A program made the translations under genes and the position numbers. The notes under the pieces are model-generated. The model searched no databases and had not been told where the DNA came from. It saw only the letters and a list, made by a program, of their open reading frames with translations. Shown here piece by piece: positions 48,181 to 61,000 of a stretch of DNA of 64,000 nucleotides. Source of the stretch: Phytophthora sp. 'mugwort' (taxonomy: Eukaryota > Oomycota > Peronosporomycetes > Peronosporales > Peronosporaceae); NCBI GenBank assembly GCA_033558025.1, contig JAUCEF010000007.1, forward strand, positions 930,001 to 994,000, in the 5' to 3' direction. Position 1 is the stretch's first letter. Every line of letters starts with the position of its first letter.

Positions 48181-50470
48181 CTATCTGTCCCCCGCAACCC
48201 CGCCCCCAACCGACAGGTCTGCCTGTTTTTCTTCCGGCGGTGCCGCGGCGACTACGGTGAACACATTCCCAAGTGCTATCGTTGCCGTTGCGGTACAGTC
48301 CGGAAGATGACCGCTCGCAACGGGTGGACTAACCTAATGCAGCATGTACGCCGCGAGCACCCCAACTTGGAGGCGGAGACGCTCGCGGCAACTCCAACAG
48401 ATACATGCTCTGTGGACCACTATTATATGCGTCCGTCAGCTCAAAATGTGTTTAGCTGGCTTCGTTGGATCGTCATGAACAATGCCCCCCCCTTCTCGTT
48501 ATGTAAGAGCGTAAATTCCAGGCGGTATGAGTTATATATATTCATTTGTTTTTTCGGTATAGTTCCACTAACTTATATGCCTTCATGCGGCTACACAAAT
48601 GTCGAGCCAGTCTGAGTTGAGACCGACCGTGCGCGCGGCTATGGATGGTGTGACTAGGGCAGTCGAGGCTGCGATCGCAACCGAGAGCCCTGATTTGGGC
48701 TCATCTTAGACGGGTGGACCCATGCCTGGGAGCACTTCGTAGCTGTGTTCGCTTGCTACAAAGTTGCGGGCGCAGTGAAGCGAGCGCTCCTCAGCATGCC
48801 CCCCCCCACACACACTTTCAATGAGCCCAGTGAGGACCACTCGGCCCAGACGCACCGGGCTTTTTTGCGCACAATGCTGCTGTCGGAAGTGCCTCTGATA
48901 CCAACTCGTGATTTCGTGTACCCACGTTAGTGGCACCACGTCAGGTGCAGTGCACGTCGAAGCGGTAGCCCGCTAGCTAACAGTTAATCTCACTCCTGAT
49001 TTTTTCCTTTAAACTAACGGCTGCGGAGTGATTACGGCAAGGAAATCAAACAGTTCTCTTCCTTGTCGGAGACAACTGCTCGGTTCATCGCCGCTTGGTC
49101 ACGCTGATACATGTCCCATTGGTCGGAAGCGTAAGCCGTCGGTTTAACCGTGCCGCCCAAGAGTCGACACGAAGACGACCTGGCCGCTGTCCAAATCCTC
49201 ATGGTGAAGTTGAGGACCCACCCATGTGGCGCGCCTCAGGTATGCTTGGCTTATTAAATATTGCTTTATATATGAAAATTGACGGTTCATATTGTAATTT
49301 TTGTGCAGTTTAAAATGACGCTTCGTCCAGTCATCCGCCAAGAGACAAGATGGGGACCGACCTTCGCGATGGTTGGCCGCTATACTCGAGTACCGAAGAT
49401 CTCGCTGAGCTTCTGCCATCTCCTGCACGCCAACCGACGTCTAAGGGAGCTGTTCAAGTCGCTCGAGGACGTGGAGTCGGTGGCGAATGCGCTTCAGGAT
49501 GTGGGACGGGGGACACACGCACCCTGGCCTGAGGAAGAGTAGCGTCTAACCGAGACAGACGCCCTGCGTCTCTGTCTTCTTTCCGCACGAGAGGAAAGCC
49601 TGGCTTTCCTATTGTCCGTGGGACGGGATTCTTACGACTTGCGAAATTCTAGGTTAGATTTAAACTGAGCCTTTATTAACATGCTCCTATGTTCCTACTT
49701 ACTGTAAACTGCCTAATTAGTGCATACCTTAAGTCACCTGTTTCTCAATGGGTAGTCCTCAGGCCATGTATCCTTCCTAAGTGCGATTCGTACCTATGGT
49801 GTCTCTCACCTAACTGCCATTCGTACGTAATGTTGTCGCTCTCTCCTAGATACGATCCGTACCTATTGTATGGTCCGTCCCATATTGTGTGGCAACACCA
49901 ACTGGTCATGGGCAGTCCATCAGGAACACACCCATTACAGGATGAATCGACAACGCTGGCGGATGTCCGCGTGTGGTTTGATGGTTAATCGAAATCAAGC
50001 CCGCATATGCTTCTTACATTGGTACGAATGTAGATCCAACAGATACATACCTTCTATGTGACCAGCAATAATTTTGTATATGCTAATAAGTAGGACCTCG
50101 AGCTGCAATAGTCTACAGCCCCGACTTCGAGGCTGGATGCGTATGTGTACTGAACAGCAAGGGCCCCAGACTGACGCGCGCCGAGAAAGCGGCGTTGATA
50201 CCGTTTAAAGGCTAGCCCATCGCTGCTGCTACCCCCGCGCCAGAGGAAGAAGGTGGTGAGGCATGCACCGAGTCGCTCATGCAAAGGTTGCAGAAGAAGC
50301 GCCGATTTGAGATAACAGCGGACAAATTTCGCCTTATTGGCTCCGTCCCTCCTACAAGCAACATCGTCGAGCGTTTTTTCAACGTGGCAAGAACGACGTT
50401 TGGTCAGTAACGTCATTCGCTCCAACCGGTCACACTGAAAATGCTGTTTTTAAGACAGAACGAGACTCTG
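48181..50470 (+). pseudogene. hAT-family transposase, decayed
   Basis: Pieces in order on the plus strand: a BED-type zinc finger (CYRCRCG then NLMQHVRREHP) at 48270-48365; the WIVMNNAPPFSL segment at 48465; the catalytic-region motif DGWTHAWEHFVAVFACYK at about 48705-48765, interrupted by stops in neighbouring frames; KMTLRPVIRQETRWGPTFAM near 49312; and the C-terminal dimerisation motif DKFRLIGSVPPTSNIVERFF at 50325-50385. Order and spacing fit one hAT element, but the frame changes several times and stops occur, so it is dead. The segment 49550-50220 shows no hAT similarity and may be a separate insertion. Confidence 0.8.
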
Positions 50471-51718
50471 GAGCGCGCACACCGTCGCTGCTCTCGAGTA
50501 AGGAAGCGTGGTTAGCTCTGAGTAAGGTATGCGGGTTATGCCATAATCTACTGATCACTTTGCCAGCTATGCTTTGATATTGGTACCAACAAATAACAGT
50601 AGCATAAATGGCAGTCCTGCGTGTAGCCAAACCCACCGTTAGGGACCTGCCGAGCTCATGAACCAGAAAGCGAGCCCCATGCTCCTGACGGGATGCCGAA
50701 TACGGCATTTTAATTAATTAATGTTGTATCTCATAAGAAATATTGTACTGCGCACAGGCAACCGTAAATTGTTTTGTACTGGCATCAATCGGAAATCAAT
50801 AATGGCTCTGTTAAAAATGGCACGCTAAAACATACTTTAGCGCAAGGGTAGATCAGATCACACTGTCAATCGTCCTACGTCCCGTCCTATTTACGTAAAA
50901 ACAATATTAATAATGTGTATGCGGCGTGGTCTTGACGACGCACTGTACCTTTGACAATTGTGGATGCCTTCTGCCGTCTCATTAAAGGCATCGATGAAGG
51001 CTGAGAAGTAGAAGCCGGGGCCCGAACGTTGAAAAAAATCTGAGCGGTGAGTGCGTTGGGTAAGACTTTACATTTAGGCCGTGAAGCGTAGACCGCGCAT
51101 ATTATAATATTGGGGTCTTGTTTTCGGTAAATTATTTACGGACAGCGTTGAGGGAAAAATGAAGAAGTAATTTCCGGTGGAAATTCTCCACCCGGTTATT
51201 TTATTGTACTGACAGTCAAGGTATATTTCGGCATCCCTGCTCCTGAGTTCTTATTCGCACGCCTCCACAGCGTGGACTTGCTCACACGGTGCTTGTTCAT
51301 TGTGGTTGGGTCGCAGTGTAGGGAGCAGCTCAACATGGTAACTGCACTCATCCGCTCAACGGTGTTTTGATTGTAGCTGCCCAGCTCCTTCGATAGATGC
51401 AGCAACCCATCGACCAGCTCGGCATTGCAGCCAGCGTTGGGTATCACGCTTTGCTTTGGGGGGTCGTCGAAAAATAAAATGACTGCCAGTACAATAAGAT
51501 AATTGATCTGAAAGTTCTTATTTTCTGACCTCAGCGCTGTCCCGAAATCGTTTAACGAAAGCGAGACTCCAATGCCATAATTATCCGTACTGGATGCATT
51601 CGGGTCAGGACATATTTCGGGTCAACCGCTCCACATACAAGTTCTAACCAATAAAAACGAGTTCGTTTTTGGTGCCGCTGACAGAGACACAAAATATAGC
51701 CCGAGCTCCGATTTGAGT
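50471..51718. other. Spacer without recognisable gene
   Basis: AT-rich sequence. The only open frame of note (51196-51447, minus, 83 codons) contains RVSKSTLWRRANKN, vaguely like a helix-turn-helix, and cannot be assigned. Confidence 0.35.
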
Positions 51719-53200
51719 AGCTCAGAATGGAAGGCAAGAGAGCTCTATTATTCAAGCCATGCACGGTCCCCTCAGACCAGTGTGTCGCTCGTAGCAGGTT
51801 CGCAAAACTCACCCATGAAGCACGTCCCCTTGATGGCTTGGATAGATGCTGTCACCTCAAAACATGATGGTATGATCGTAAGGAGCGCGGCTTTAACCTA
51901 CGGAGTGTTGCACGAACCGCTCTGGATACGTGTGCTCGGCCTCGTGTCACTCAACGTTAAGACTGGACCTCAGCGGGTGTATGTCTCAGAAGGCGGCGGC
52001 AAAGATGTTGTGGAGATAGTGCATTACCGTGCGTTGCATGTCATGTGCGTTGGATTCGAGGAGCTATGCTGTATAATCCGCGAGGCGGCGGAGGTGACAG
52101 GGACCCGTTCGCTTATAGAAGAATTCCCAAAACACAAGTGGATTTCACGGTGGCTTGAACAGCATCAGACAATATCGGTTCGTCATGCCCAGCTATAAAA
52201 TGTAAAGCAAGCGTCGGCATCAACACCAGACACAGACGCTGTCATGAATTATTACAACAATCTGAAGACGGTATTAGAGGAGTTTGACCTTCTTTTAAGG
52301 CCCGAGCGTCTTTGGAATACCGACGAGACGGGTGTTTGTCCCCAATGTCACGGTCGAGCGCGAGGCATCTGTCCTAATGGATTGATAGCTAATGCCATTG
52401 CTCTGATAATCGTGAAAACGTCAGCATTCTGGCATGCCAGATATACAGGCAAGCGAATGCCGGCAATGTACATTTTATGGGTATTTTCAAGAATTCGCGT
52501 TTGATGAAGAAGGCAGAGAAGACAGCACTTTTTGTCATGAGCAAGAATTCAAATATTAATGGCTTAATGTTTGTGCATGGATTAAGTGGTTTGTGAATCA
52601 TCTCCCACCTGAGCGTCCCCAGCAACGGCTGCTTGACGATTATTTCGCTTATACCCAGATTGATGCGGTGAAGTATGGCATTGACCATGATGTTCATCTC
52701 TTCATCCTGCCAGATCAAATGCCACACTTTCTACAACCTCTGGACGTGTCTGTTTTCGGTCCCTTCGAGCGTTAAGATGAGAAGACACTGAGTTGTTTCC
52801 CTACCTAGAACAACATATGGTTGCCGATCAAAGACGATATTGCAGGTATCGCTTGTTTGCCCTGGATAAAGCTTGTAGTTAATACAATGCCAAGAATGGC
52901 CCCCAGAAGGCCGGACTTTTCTCGTTGTCTCTGGATACGATGCTCAAAGGAATTATTTGCAGCAAACCCGTTGTTCCGCCCGGGACGCTGCCACACGTCG
53001 CCATTCTCATGGGGCAAAAGGCTCCTCCACTTCGGATGCTAGAGGTATCAGAACGTCAAAACCGTGTTCTTCTAGAGATTGACCTTCATATCGATGCTCT
53101 CAACCAATACGCTATCGCGCTTTACTGTGGAGAATCGCCCACAGAAGCGGAAGCGCCCGTCGGTGCTCAAGACCATTGCCATCATTATCCGTAACTTCAT
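51719..53200 (+). pseudogene. Pogo-type transposase, broken copy 2 (a different lineage from copy 1)
   Basis: Successive plus-strand frames give a CENP-B HTH segment (FEELCCIIREAAEVTGTRSL, then KHKWISRWLEQHQTISVRHA), then YYNNLKTVLEEFDLLLRPER and LWNTDETGVCPQ with the first catalytic Asp. NHLPPERPQQRLLDDYFAYT carries the second, and HDVHLFILPDQMPHFLQPLD is near the third. The tail (PRMAPRRPDFSRCLW, SERQNRVLLEIDLHIDALNQ) is also frame-shifted. At least four frame changes show it is a relic. Its motif wording differs from the 46.6 kb copy. Confidence 0.85.
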
Positions 53201-53234
53201 GCATTTCGAAGGACATGGTCAGGGAAGACGCGGT

Positions 53235-54350
53235 GGTTGGAAAGTTGAAAAAAGGTTGAATTTACGCACGCATCTGCGACGGCGCTCTTGGTCTGACGCC
53301 GGCGAAGGAGTTTATACAGCCATGCCTCTCAAGTGTCTCCGCGATGGCATTGCCGCTGCCTGTGCGACCAATACGGTTCCCCGCTGTTTTTTGTTTTCAG
53401 CGCTGGAACTGTTTTCTGATACACAGGTTCACTGAGCCAAGGCTTCGACACCTCTACACTAATATGAAAGGCCGCACGTGAAGCGCTTGCCGGCGTACTG
53501 GCAGACTTCGCTACGACTATGGGCTGACTCGAACATCTCCCACAGTACTTCGACATGGCAGATGTTAACTCAAGTGATGCCGCTTTGGTATAACATCTTC
53601 TTCCTATTTGGCAGGACGAAATAGCCCTTATCGGACGTCAATTTGGTCACTATTGGGATGCCCAAGGCGCTTGGGTTCAACCGCCTACAAGACGTTTTGG
53701 ATTGATACGGTGCCTTCGCTACCGAAGATCTAATACTGGAACTACTCAGTGTGGAAGATTTTGCACCAAAGACTTCCCTTATCTCGGCTACACTCCCACA
53801 CTTCAGCTTGATTCCCCGCCGGACGGTTCATACTTTGGTCCAATTCGTCCGCTCCCGATTGAATCGACAACGCATAGATGGAGTCTAGATGGCCGTTTGG
53901 TTGTCGGCATGATCAACCGTGACTTTATCAAGTTAATTATGAAAGAGCGAGCTAACCCACCTTTTCAGAACCTTCGACTGGAACAGCTTGTGTTAAAGGA
54001 CAATGAGCCTCCGGGCGACATATGACGACGGGATCTTAGTTGTGACCGTCATGTGCTTCCGGTCTGTTCGGATCTCAAATTTCGCCTTCAGCACAACGCC
54101 TTGGGTTTTCGATATAAGTTTGGCTGGTGTACACAACTCATCACGTCCTGTGACTGTGTCCACGGGTGCACTATCGTCGAAGATGCGGAACCTCTCTATT
54201 GGACTTGCCCTATGGCTCGATATCAATGGACCATTTCTTCCGCCTTTCGAAGCTCTCAATGTTGAGGACTACGATTGGCAGTGGATTGCTTTTTTTCGGC
54301 GCTTCGCCTTCGGCCAGCTACAGTTCGACGATATGGAGATTATGTAGTTC
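53235..54350 (+). pseudogene. Non-LTR retrotransposon (LINE) 3' fragment
   Basis: Plus-strand fragments match the C-terminal part of the LINE found in opposite orientation at 58.1-62.2 kb. The clearest parallel is HVLPVCSDLKFRLQHNALGF here against HLLPVNADLLYRLQHNALWV there, followed in both by a Cys/His pattern (CVHGC here, CHHGCG there). No reverse-transcriptase motif is present, so only the post-RT region survives, with several frameshifts. Confidence 0.75.
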
Positions 54351-56708
54351 ATGTCACTTTATAGTACGGTGTTGCGTCTTGCGAGCATTTCGGCTCCAAT
54401 GAAACAAGAGGCTTTACAACCCGGAGTTTCTACTTCACCGCCATTTGTGCAACATCACGCGTCGGCACATATTCAGGTCCATCTCGTAAGCTCCGTACTC
54501 ACGCAATGGTTAAAGGAACAAGAAGTGGGTGTCGTATGGTGGTTAGTTCTACTACTACAACCACTACCAGTACTACTACTACGGCTACTACTACCACTTC
54601 GACTATGCTACCTACTCCTATATCTACTGGCGCCGTTAGCCCTCGCTCTTCGTCGTCCGTCGCTGAATCTCGTCCGCTATCTTCTTCTTCCGCACAACTG
54701 AGTGACTGTTAGTTTATAAGCCGACCTACCACATCAAGGTGGCCACTCGTCATTCGGGTAAAGAGAACCGTCGGCTTCCAATAGCTTACGCTATGAACTG
54801 CTGACAGTACTCCGGGGGGGGGGGGGCTACGTTCGTGACGGGTCCAAGCTGGTACACTCCGACAATCCTTTCCAGGGGTAGGCCGGAGGAATACCACTAA
54901 TTTGATGGGGTGTCTGGAAAGGGCGTGTATCGGTACTCGGTACTCTATTATGGAACTGCATTTGCGTACAAGTAACGCCTCGTCGTTTGCCTCTAGAATT
55001 GGATCAAGTTAACTCATTTAAACAACGCAGAGGTGAAGAACCCAGAGACCCACCACCGCCAAGCTAGATCGCGCTTCCACGACCGGAGATGGTTGTGTAA
55101 CCCCGACCATAGCCCAAACTAACGATTCCTCTGGCATTACGGAAACGAAGTCATCCGCTCCCGGTCCGCAACCAGTAGACCCGGTCACAGCAGTGCATGT
55201 CCCTCAAGAAGAGCAAGTTCCTTTAGTACAACTGTACACCGCCGCATCCAAGTTAAGGCCAAGCTTTTTTAAGATTAGACCAGTCTCCCGCCGCGAACCA
55301 ACCTAATGCTGCACAGCTCCGAGACCTTGAGCACCAAACCACTACTCACCCAACCCAAGTAACCAACTTGCCCAGGCTTATTGCAGCAAGACGCTAAAGT
55401 TTGAGAGACGTAAGGTACCGTTATTCTCCAGGCAAACAAGTCGACTCAAATCACCAGATTAATTCCTAAGAATTACCCGCTCCCTGTTCAAGGCGCAGTT
55501 GAGACAAGATTTTTCCAAGTTACGCCGCAAGACCCGACCGCCCCTCCCACATGCGCCCAGTCAACTCTTGAAATGTATCTCAGCAATGTGCAACTCCACG
55601 TCGACAAGTCAACGCGATCAAAAACAATCTCAACTGCTACACCCCAGGCGCTCAGTCGATCAAATGCCATGCTCACACACGCACATCGCAGGACATACGC
55701 GCAAGAATACATGGCACTGAAGAACCCAAGCCGACTCCACACCAGGTCCAGCTCAAGCTCCCCAATATTGTCACCACCTGAGGGGTGGACCTCACTTCCC
55801 GGCAAGCCGGGCCCCCACCGGAGCTGATGGCATCGAGAAGGATACTACGTTTAATTCTACGCTACGGCTACGGCTACTCCTACGATACGGCTACTTTTAT
55901 TCTACGGCTACTACTAGTCTACATCTACTACATATTAGGATAGGAATTACGGAAAGTTAGGGTATTCCCAACCTTCCCAGAAGTGGAAGCAAGGCGAGTG
56001 GGTTGACGATCGGTATTCAGATTTCGACTGGGTAGACTAAGATGTACTGCTTGCTGCTGAGGAGGCGACATCGGTTGCTCTAGCTGAAGCGCAACGGCAG
56101 AAGGCGGAGCGTGCGGCAGCAAGGAGAGCGGCAAATAACTATTTATTTATTTATTATGGAGATAGAGAAGGCAGCGAAAGCAAAGCAAGGAAAGAGCGTG
56201 CCACGGAAATTCCAAAATTGAGGGCAGGGCAAGCCCAGACGAAGGCAACCCAACGTATCAACGGATCAGCTTAAGCGCTTCAAAGAAGTGAAGGACCTCT
56301 ACTGTGGTGTCTGGTAACAGTTGCCGCAGATATATACGCCGGATAATATCTTTATGTCCGCAGTTGTCTGAATTGGTGTGAGCATTGTAGTGCCTAGGCT
56401 ACAGTATTACGACGTACGGTACTCAAAACTTAACCCCCGCTACCGACGTCGCAAGTTACGACTTAAGGGAGGACGGAAGTCGTAAGTTACGACTTAGTTT
56501 CCCGCTTAATATAGTGAATGGCTCGCAAAAAAAGGTTTCGATACTTGAATCAAGTCAATTTCTCCACCAAAAATATATAAGTGGGAGAGTTTTGAGACAC
56601 GCAGAAAAAGGAAGATAATTATTGGGATGGGTTGCGAAAGGGATAGGCCGTCGAAAAGATGGGATATTCGAATTAGTGGTTGAGGGCTCATTTACAAACT
56701 TGCCTGTT
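54351..56708. other. Low-complexity and unassigned repeat-derived sequence
   Basis: Contains a TAC/ACT trinucleotide-rich tract at about 54545-54640, a run of 13 G at 54814-54826, and another TAC/CTACGG-rich stretch at 55855-55930. Short open pieces (55040-55830) are rich in Pro, Ser and Gln and may come from a retroelement gag, but no motif fixes this. Confidence 0.45.
56448..56495. repeat. Two copies of a near-palindromic motif at the left end of the piggyBac-type element
   Basis: GTCGCAAGTTACGACTT (56448-56464) and AAGTCGTAAGTTACGACTT (56477-56495). The second is an inverted repeat with 8 bp arms around AGT. Related copies occur inside the proposed transposase intron at 62.66 and 62.70 kb. 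Confidence 0.75.
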
Positions 56709-58085
56709 ATGGCACGGAACCGGCCAAGCGGCGAAACCAGGAAGTCGGCGGTCGCGGCGCGCGACGTCGACTTCAAGCACCTCTGGCGGCAGTTCGTGGT
56801 GGACGACCAAGCGGCCAACGGGTCCCCTCGCCAACGACTGACATATACGTCACCGGATGGCGAGGATTTTATCGGTATGGAATGTTTGATGAATATTATA
56901 TATTCATTTTCTAACATATACTAATCCCTTATGCTTTACAGGCGAAGTCGAAGTAGTGGCACACGCGATTTCGACCGGGCTCCCAGGGGACACAAGAAGC
57001 CTGAAGAAGCGGACGACGGCCATGGTGAAGAGGACGAGTGGAAGCGGGAGCGGGACGAGCCCAACAAAGCGAAGGCGAAGAGGACGATCGGGAACGAGAC
57101 GCCAAAGGCGAGCGGAAGCAAGTCGAAGGCGAAGAGCACGAGTGGGAGTGAGACGATGAAGACCGGCGCTGCGGCTCCTAGCGCCGTCACAGAAGCGAAT
57201 AGTGCATCGGGAGTGGTATTTGCGGATGGTGAGGGTGGCATCCCGGCGAACGTGCCGCCGGTGTCGTCACAAGCCGTTACGGCCTCCCAGATCGACACGT
57301 CTGTCCGGTTGTCAGCGAACACGTTGCACGATATTTTGGGGTCTGACAGTAATGAAGACTCCGACGACGATGGACATGTTGTCGGAGCCTTCACCCGTCT
57401 TTTGTCGGGGGCCAAGTCCAACGTGGTTTTAAATTTTTGTGGTGGAAATTTTGAAGTGCTCATGGACTCGGACGCTGATACCGCCAGTTGGTCTATTGTG
57501 GACAATAATGATCCTGAAATTGCTGTGTCGGTGAATGATGTAAACGTGCTTGCACGTGGAGAAAATTCCGACGAGTATGAATCAATCGGTTCCAGAAGTA
57601 ACGAGGACAGCGACAATGATTTTGAGGATGCAGTTGAACCCCGTGGATATCCTGAAGACGACAACCTTTCGTATGCTGAAGTTGACATATGGTGATGCAT
57701 TTATCCAGTCTATGGGCGGGAGTCTGACCTTGCTAGGCATAGACAAAGCCGCTCTACGAGGGTTCAGTTTGGGGCCGCTATCGTCCGAGTTTGAGGTAGT
57801 GGTGAACGAATATCCGCAAATGTCCCGCGATGTTGGGGCGCCTGTGCCCGAGCTGCAGGCAATCTATGACTCACCTATGCTGTTATTTTTTTTATTTTTT
57901 ATTTTTTCCGAAGAGCCTGGGAGGAGGGTGCAATAACGAAAGAGACAAACCGTTACAAGAGGCAGACAGTCAACGCAAGGGCTACAAGGATTCGGTTGGG
58001 CCAGAGGAAGCGACAAGATGCGACACCAGCGACGGTCAAGCAGATCGAGCGGCGATTGCATTGTTAACAAAAAATACATTACACT
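56709..58085 (+). pseudogene. PiggyBac-type transposase, left half
   Basis: Begins MARNRPSGETRKSAVAAR at the ATG 56709 with the RDVDFKHLWRQFV motif typical of oomycete piggyBac-like proteins. A likely intron (GTATGG donor near 56874, TTTACAG acceptor near 56941) precedes a long basic then acidic region (56931-57695) of 255 open codons. Similarity resumes in a shifted frame at 57690: GDAFIQSMGGSLTLLGIDKA, SSEFEVVVNEYPQMSRDVGA, and after a T-rich slip at 57885, the basic stretch TNRYKRQTVNARATRIRLGQ. It stops abruptly near KKYI at about 58085, where the opposing LINE begins. No catalytic Asp lies in this half. Confidence 0.75.
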
Positions 58086-61000
58086 TTAAGGCTAGTAAGC
58101 AACCTACTTAGCTACCCTACTTGGCCATTTGGGATCGATTTGGGTCATGTGGACCTAAACATTGGGTACGAAGTATCCAATTAGTGTCCAAAACGGTCCA
58201 TTTTCTCGAAAGTGGGTACCCTGAAAGACTCATTTTAGTGTCCAGGGGGAAACTGGTGGACGTCCCGAGACGTCTCTGGGCCGAGTTGGACATTTGCAGG
58301 ACCTTTCCGATGGGGTCTATACAAAAATCAAGTATAACCCGATGAACCAGGTGGTGGTGAGCCACCTACTTCTAGTGAGCTCAGATAGCTCAGCTGGTTA
58401 AGCATCCAGTGTCGGACGGAAGCGACCAGGGTTCAATCCCCGGGCCGACCAGATCTTTCGGACGATGGTTGGGGTTTGGCCGCGAAGGTTGGGATATCTG
58501 GGCTTGTGACTGGACTGGTGGTCTTGGGGGCTACTGGGCGCCGGCTCATGGGCTGTAGGCATGAAATCACAGTTAGACCCGGTAGTTCTTGAGACTGCTT
58601 GACCGGGCACTTCAGTAGGAGAGATGCGGGTCGTGGTCTAGAGGGGCAAAGCCTCCCAGTCGTCGTCTCATGGGCTTGTAGGCCTGGTAGTACGCGCGGC
58701 TCGGGAGTGTGGCGCCGTTCTAGACCTCGATCCAAGGAGTAGTCCAGTGATGTCGTGCATGCCATAACACGCGTAAGTGTCTGTAGCGTGTCGCGATCTT
58801 CACCCGCCTGTCCAGCAACGTGGGGCCCCGCCTGCGTTTAAAAATCCACACCGCCTTCGGGTACAGCAGACATAAGGCAACGCCCGCTAAGCGATCGGCA
58901 AATGGAGCCGGGAACATGGCGTATGGCCGTGAAAGTGGTGGAGACTGAAGCCAGTAATAGCCGAGCACGCTGGCGACGGATTGCAAGACATCGGGATGAA
59001 GCCTTGAGCTTGTGACCTTACCTTCGGGCCACAGGCGTCTCTTCCCGGCTACGGTTCAACATGGCCGCGGGAAAGGAGCCCCGCTGACGGGTTTCCACCC
59101 CGCGATCGCTTGAAGCTGCAGTCGTGAAGGTCGCCAACGCTCCGGACGTCTCTTCCCTGTCGTGGTTCAACATGTCCGCGAGTAAGGAGTCCCGCTGACG
59201 GGCTTCCGCCTCGTGGTCGCTTGGGCCATTGTCGTCGAAGGGTGCTGACACAGGCAGTCCTCGCAATAAGGTGTGTAGTTGCCTACTCACCTGCGAGGAC
59301 TGTCTTATTGCTTGCGCCTGGGTTGCCTGCCATAAGGCAGCAACATGAAGGTCAATCAAGGCGTGCACCCGAGCCTTGACGCCGATGAGACTTGGTTCAT
59401 ACTCGTGGAAGCGGATGTCATTGCGGTGCGTCCATAGGCAGCGAAGTACCACAACTCTCACTATGTGGAAGACCGCAAAGAGGCTGTAACCAAAGTCTTT
59501 TTTGGCTCGGGCGTAGGCATGATGTCCGCGAAGTAGACCACAGTAGCCCACTCAATGGGAGACTCAAACCACTGTTGGAACACCTCAAGCCATTCCGCCC
59601 ATACGGTTGCCGCAAAGTCACAATACCAAAAGAGATGGGGGACGGTTTCAATGACTCCACACCCATGATGGCAGCGAGTCATAGCGCATGGCACGTGCTG
59701 CAGCCTAAAGCCCACCCAAAGTGCGTTATGCTGAAGTCTGTACAGCAAGTCCGCGTTCACTGGTAGTAGGTGCTTGTTCATCTTTAGGTCCCTGCCCCAT
59801 ACATTTGGGGGAGGCGCTTGTTCAAGGCCAAGTGCAGTCGTTGGCAGGCCGGGTACCTTGTACTGAACCAGGAGCTTGCGTAGTAACGACACCGTGAGAT
59901 CAGCGACTTCATAGCCACTGAAGCTCCAAGTATGGAGTGCAGCCGTAGTGTGGCTTGGGGCGGGGTCCAATGGGCATGTTGGCCAACGGTCGTAACAGCG
60001 AGTCAATCTTAGTTAAGAAAGATCCGCAGAAGCTCACGCTGTTAGCACGCCCAGGCTGGCCATGCTCACGGATGACTTGGGATAGCTTGGCGGCTGGAGG
60101 CGGGTTTCCACTAAGCTCAAACAAGTCAGATATCCGATAAACTTTTAAGCGAATAGGTCTTGGACAATTTCCAGGTTTGCGGCTCGCAGGGTCTTGGGCG
60201 TCTTGGTTGCAGTCGTGATATCCACATTGTCCAGCAGCGGCATTGTCAACTTGTCAAACTTGGTCATCTTGCGAGTGATCTTGGGGCGCAGTTTGGTGTT
60301 CCAAAGGAAGCGAACATGGTGCCAATACAAATCAAGCAGTCTCCATCGTCTTAGCCGTCGAGACACCACATGATGAGGGCTGTTCGAGACCGGCGCGTAC
60401 AAGATGTGAAAGTCGCGTCCCCAAGATTTCATCACGGAGTCAAACAGCGCAATGACTGGGGCGGCCCATGAGGGCACATCATCCGGTGACTGGCGTACGG
60501 CCATGAGCAGCTAGCAGAGCATGTGTAGTTGGAGTCCCTCGATCATCGTTTTCACAGACGTTAAGCCGAGGCCTCCCATGTGCATGGGTAACGTCCACCA
60601 AGCTCGGGGCACGATGTTCATCGTAGAAGGCTGGGTCATGAACCGTACTATCATGTCCTGGACTTGGTCTTGGAAACCAGTTTCAGGTATGTAGCAGACA
60701 CAGACCATGTACCAGAGAACAGGCAAGATGATCTGTTGTAGGATGACCACTTGTCCTCGCAGAGTGCGTGCCCGGTACTTCCACAGTGAACACCTTGTCT
60801 GCATGTCCGCCAATATGTGCTGTAGCCGTGCCGCGTCTGTGAGCTTGGGACCGTAGTATATACCAAGCAGTTTGGCCGAGTCGTTGTTCCCAACAACCTT
60901 TAATCCCAATTGCTGTAGTGCCTCACGGATGCTGTCGGTTTCATTGTTCCAGGGGTGGAACGGCAGCACCACGGTCTTGCTCTTGTTCAGCTCCATGCCG

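Noticed and set aside
51196..51447. A small minus-strand gene with a helix-turn-helix-like motif
   Set aside because: 83 codons with only a weak pattern and no context; probably a transposon fragment or chance.
54545..54640. A Thr/Ser-rich protein encoded by the TAC/ACT tract
   Set aside because: The open frames come from a trinucleotide repeat and lie among transposon debris with no supporting exons.
56936..57700. A 254-codon antisense frame opposite the piggyBac N-terminal region
   Set aside because: It mirrors the Ser/Asp/Lys low-complexity sense frame; such antisense openness is expected and it lacks protein-like motifs.
58379..58452. A functional tRNA gene
   Set aside because: A and B boxes are good, but the acceptor and anticodon stems have too many mismatches.
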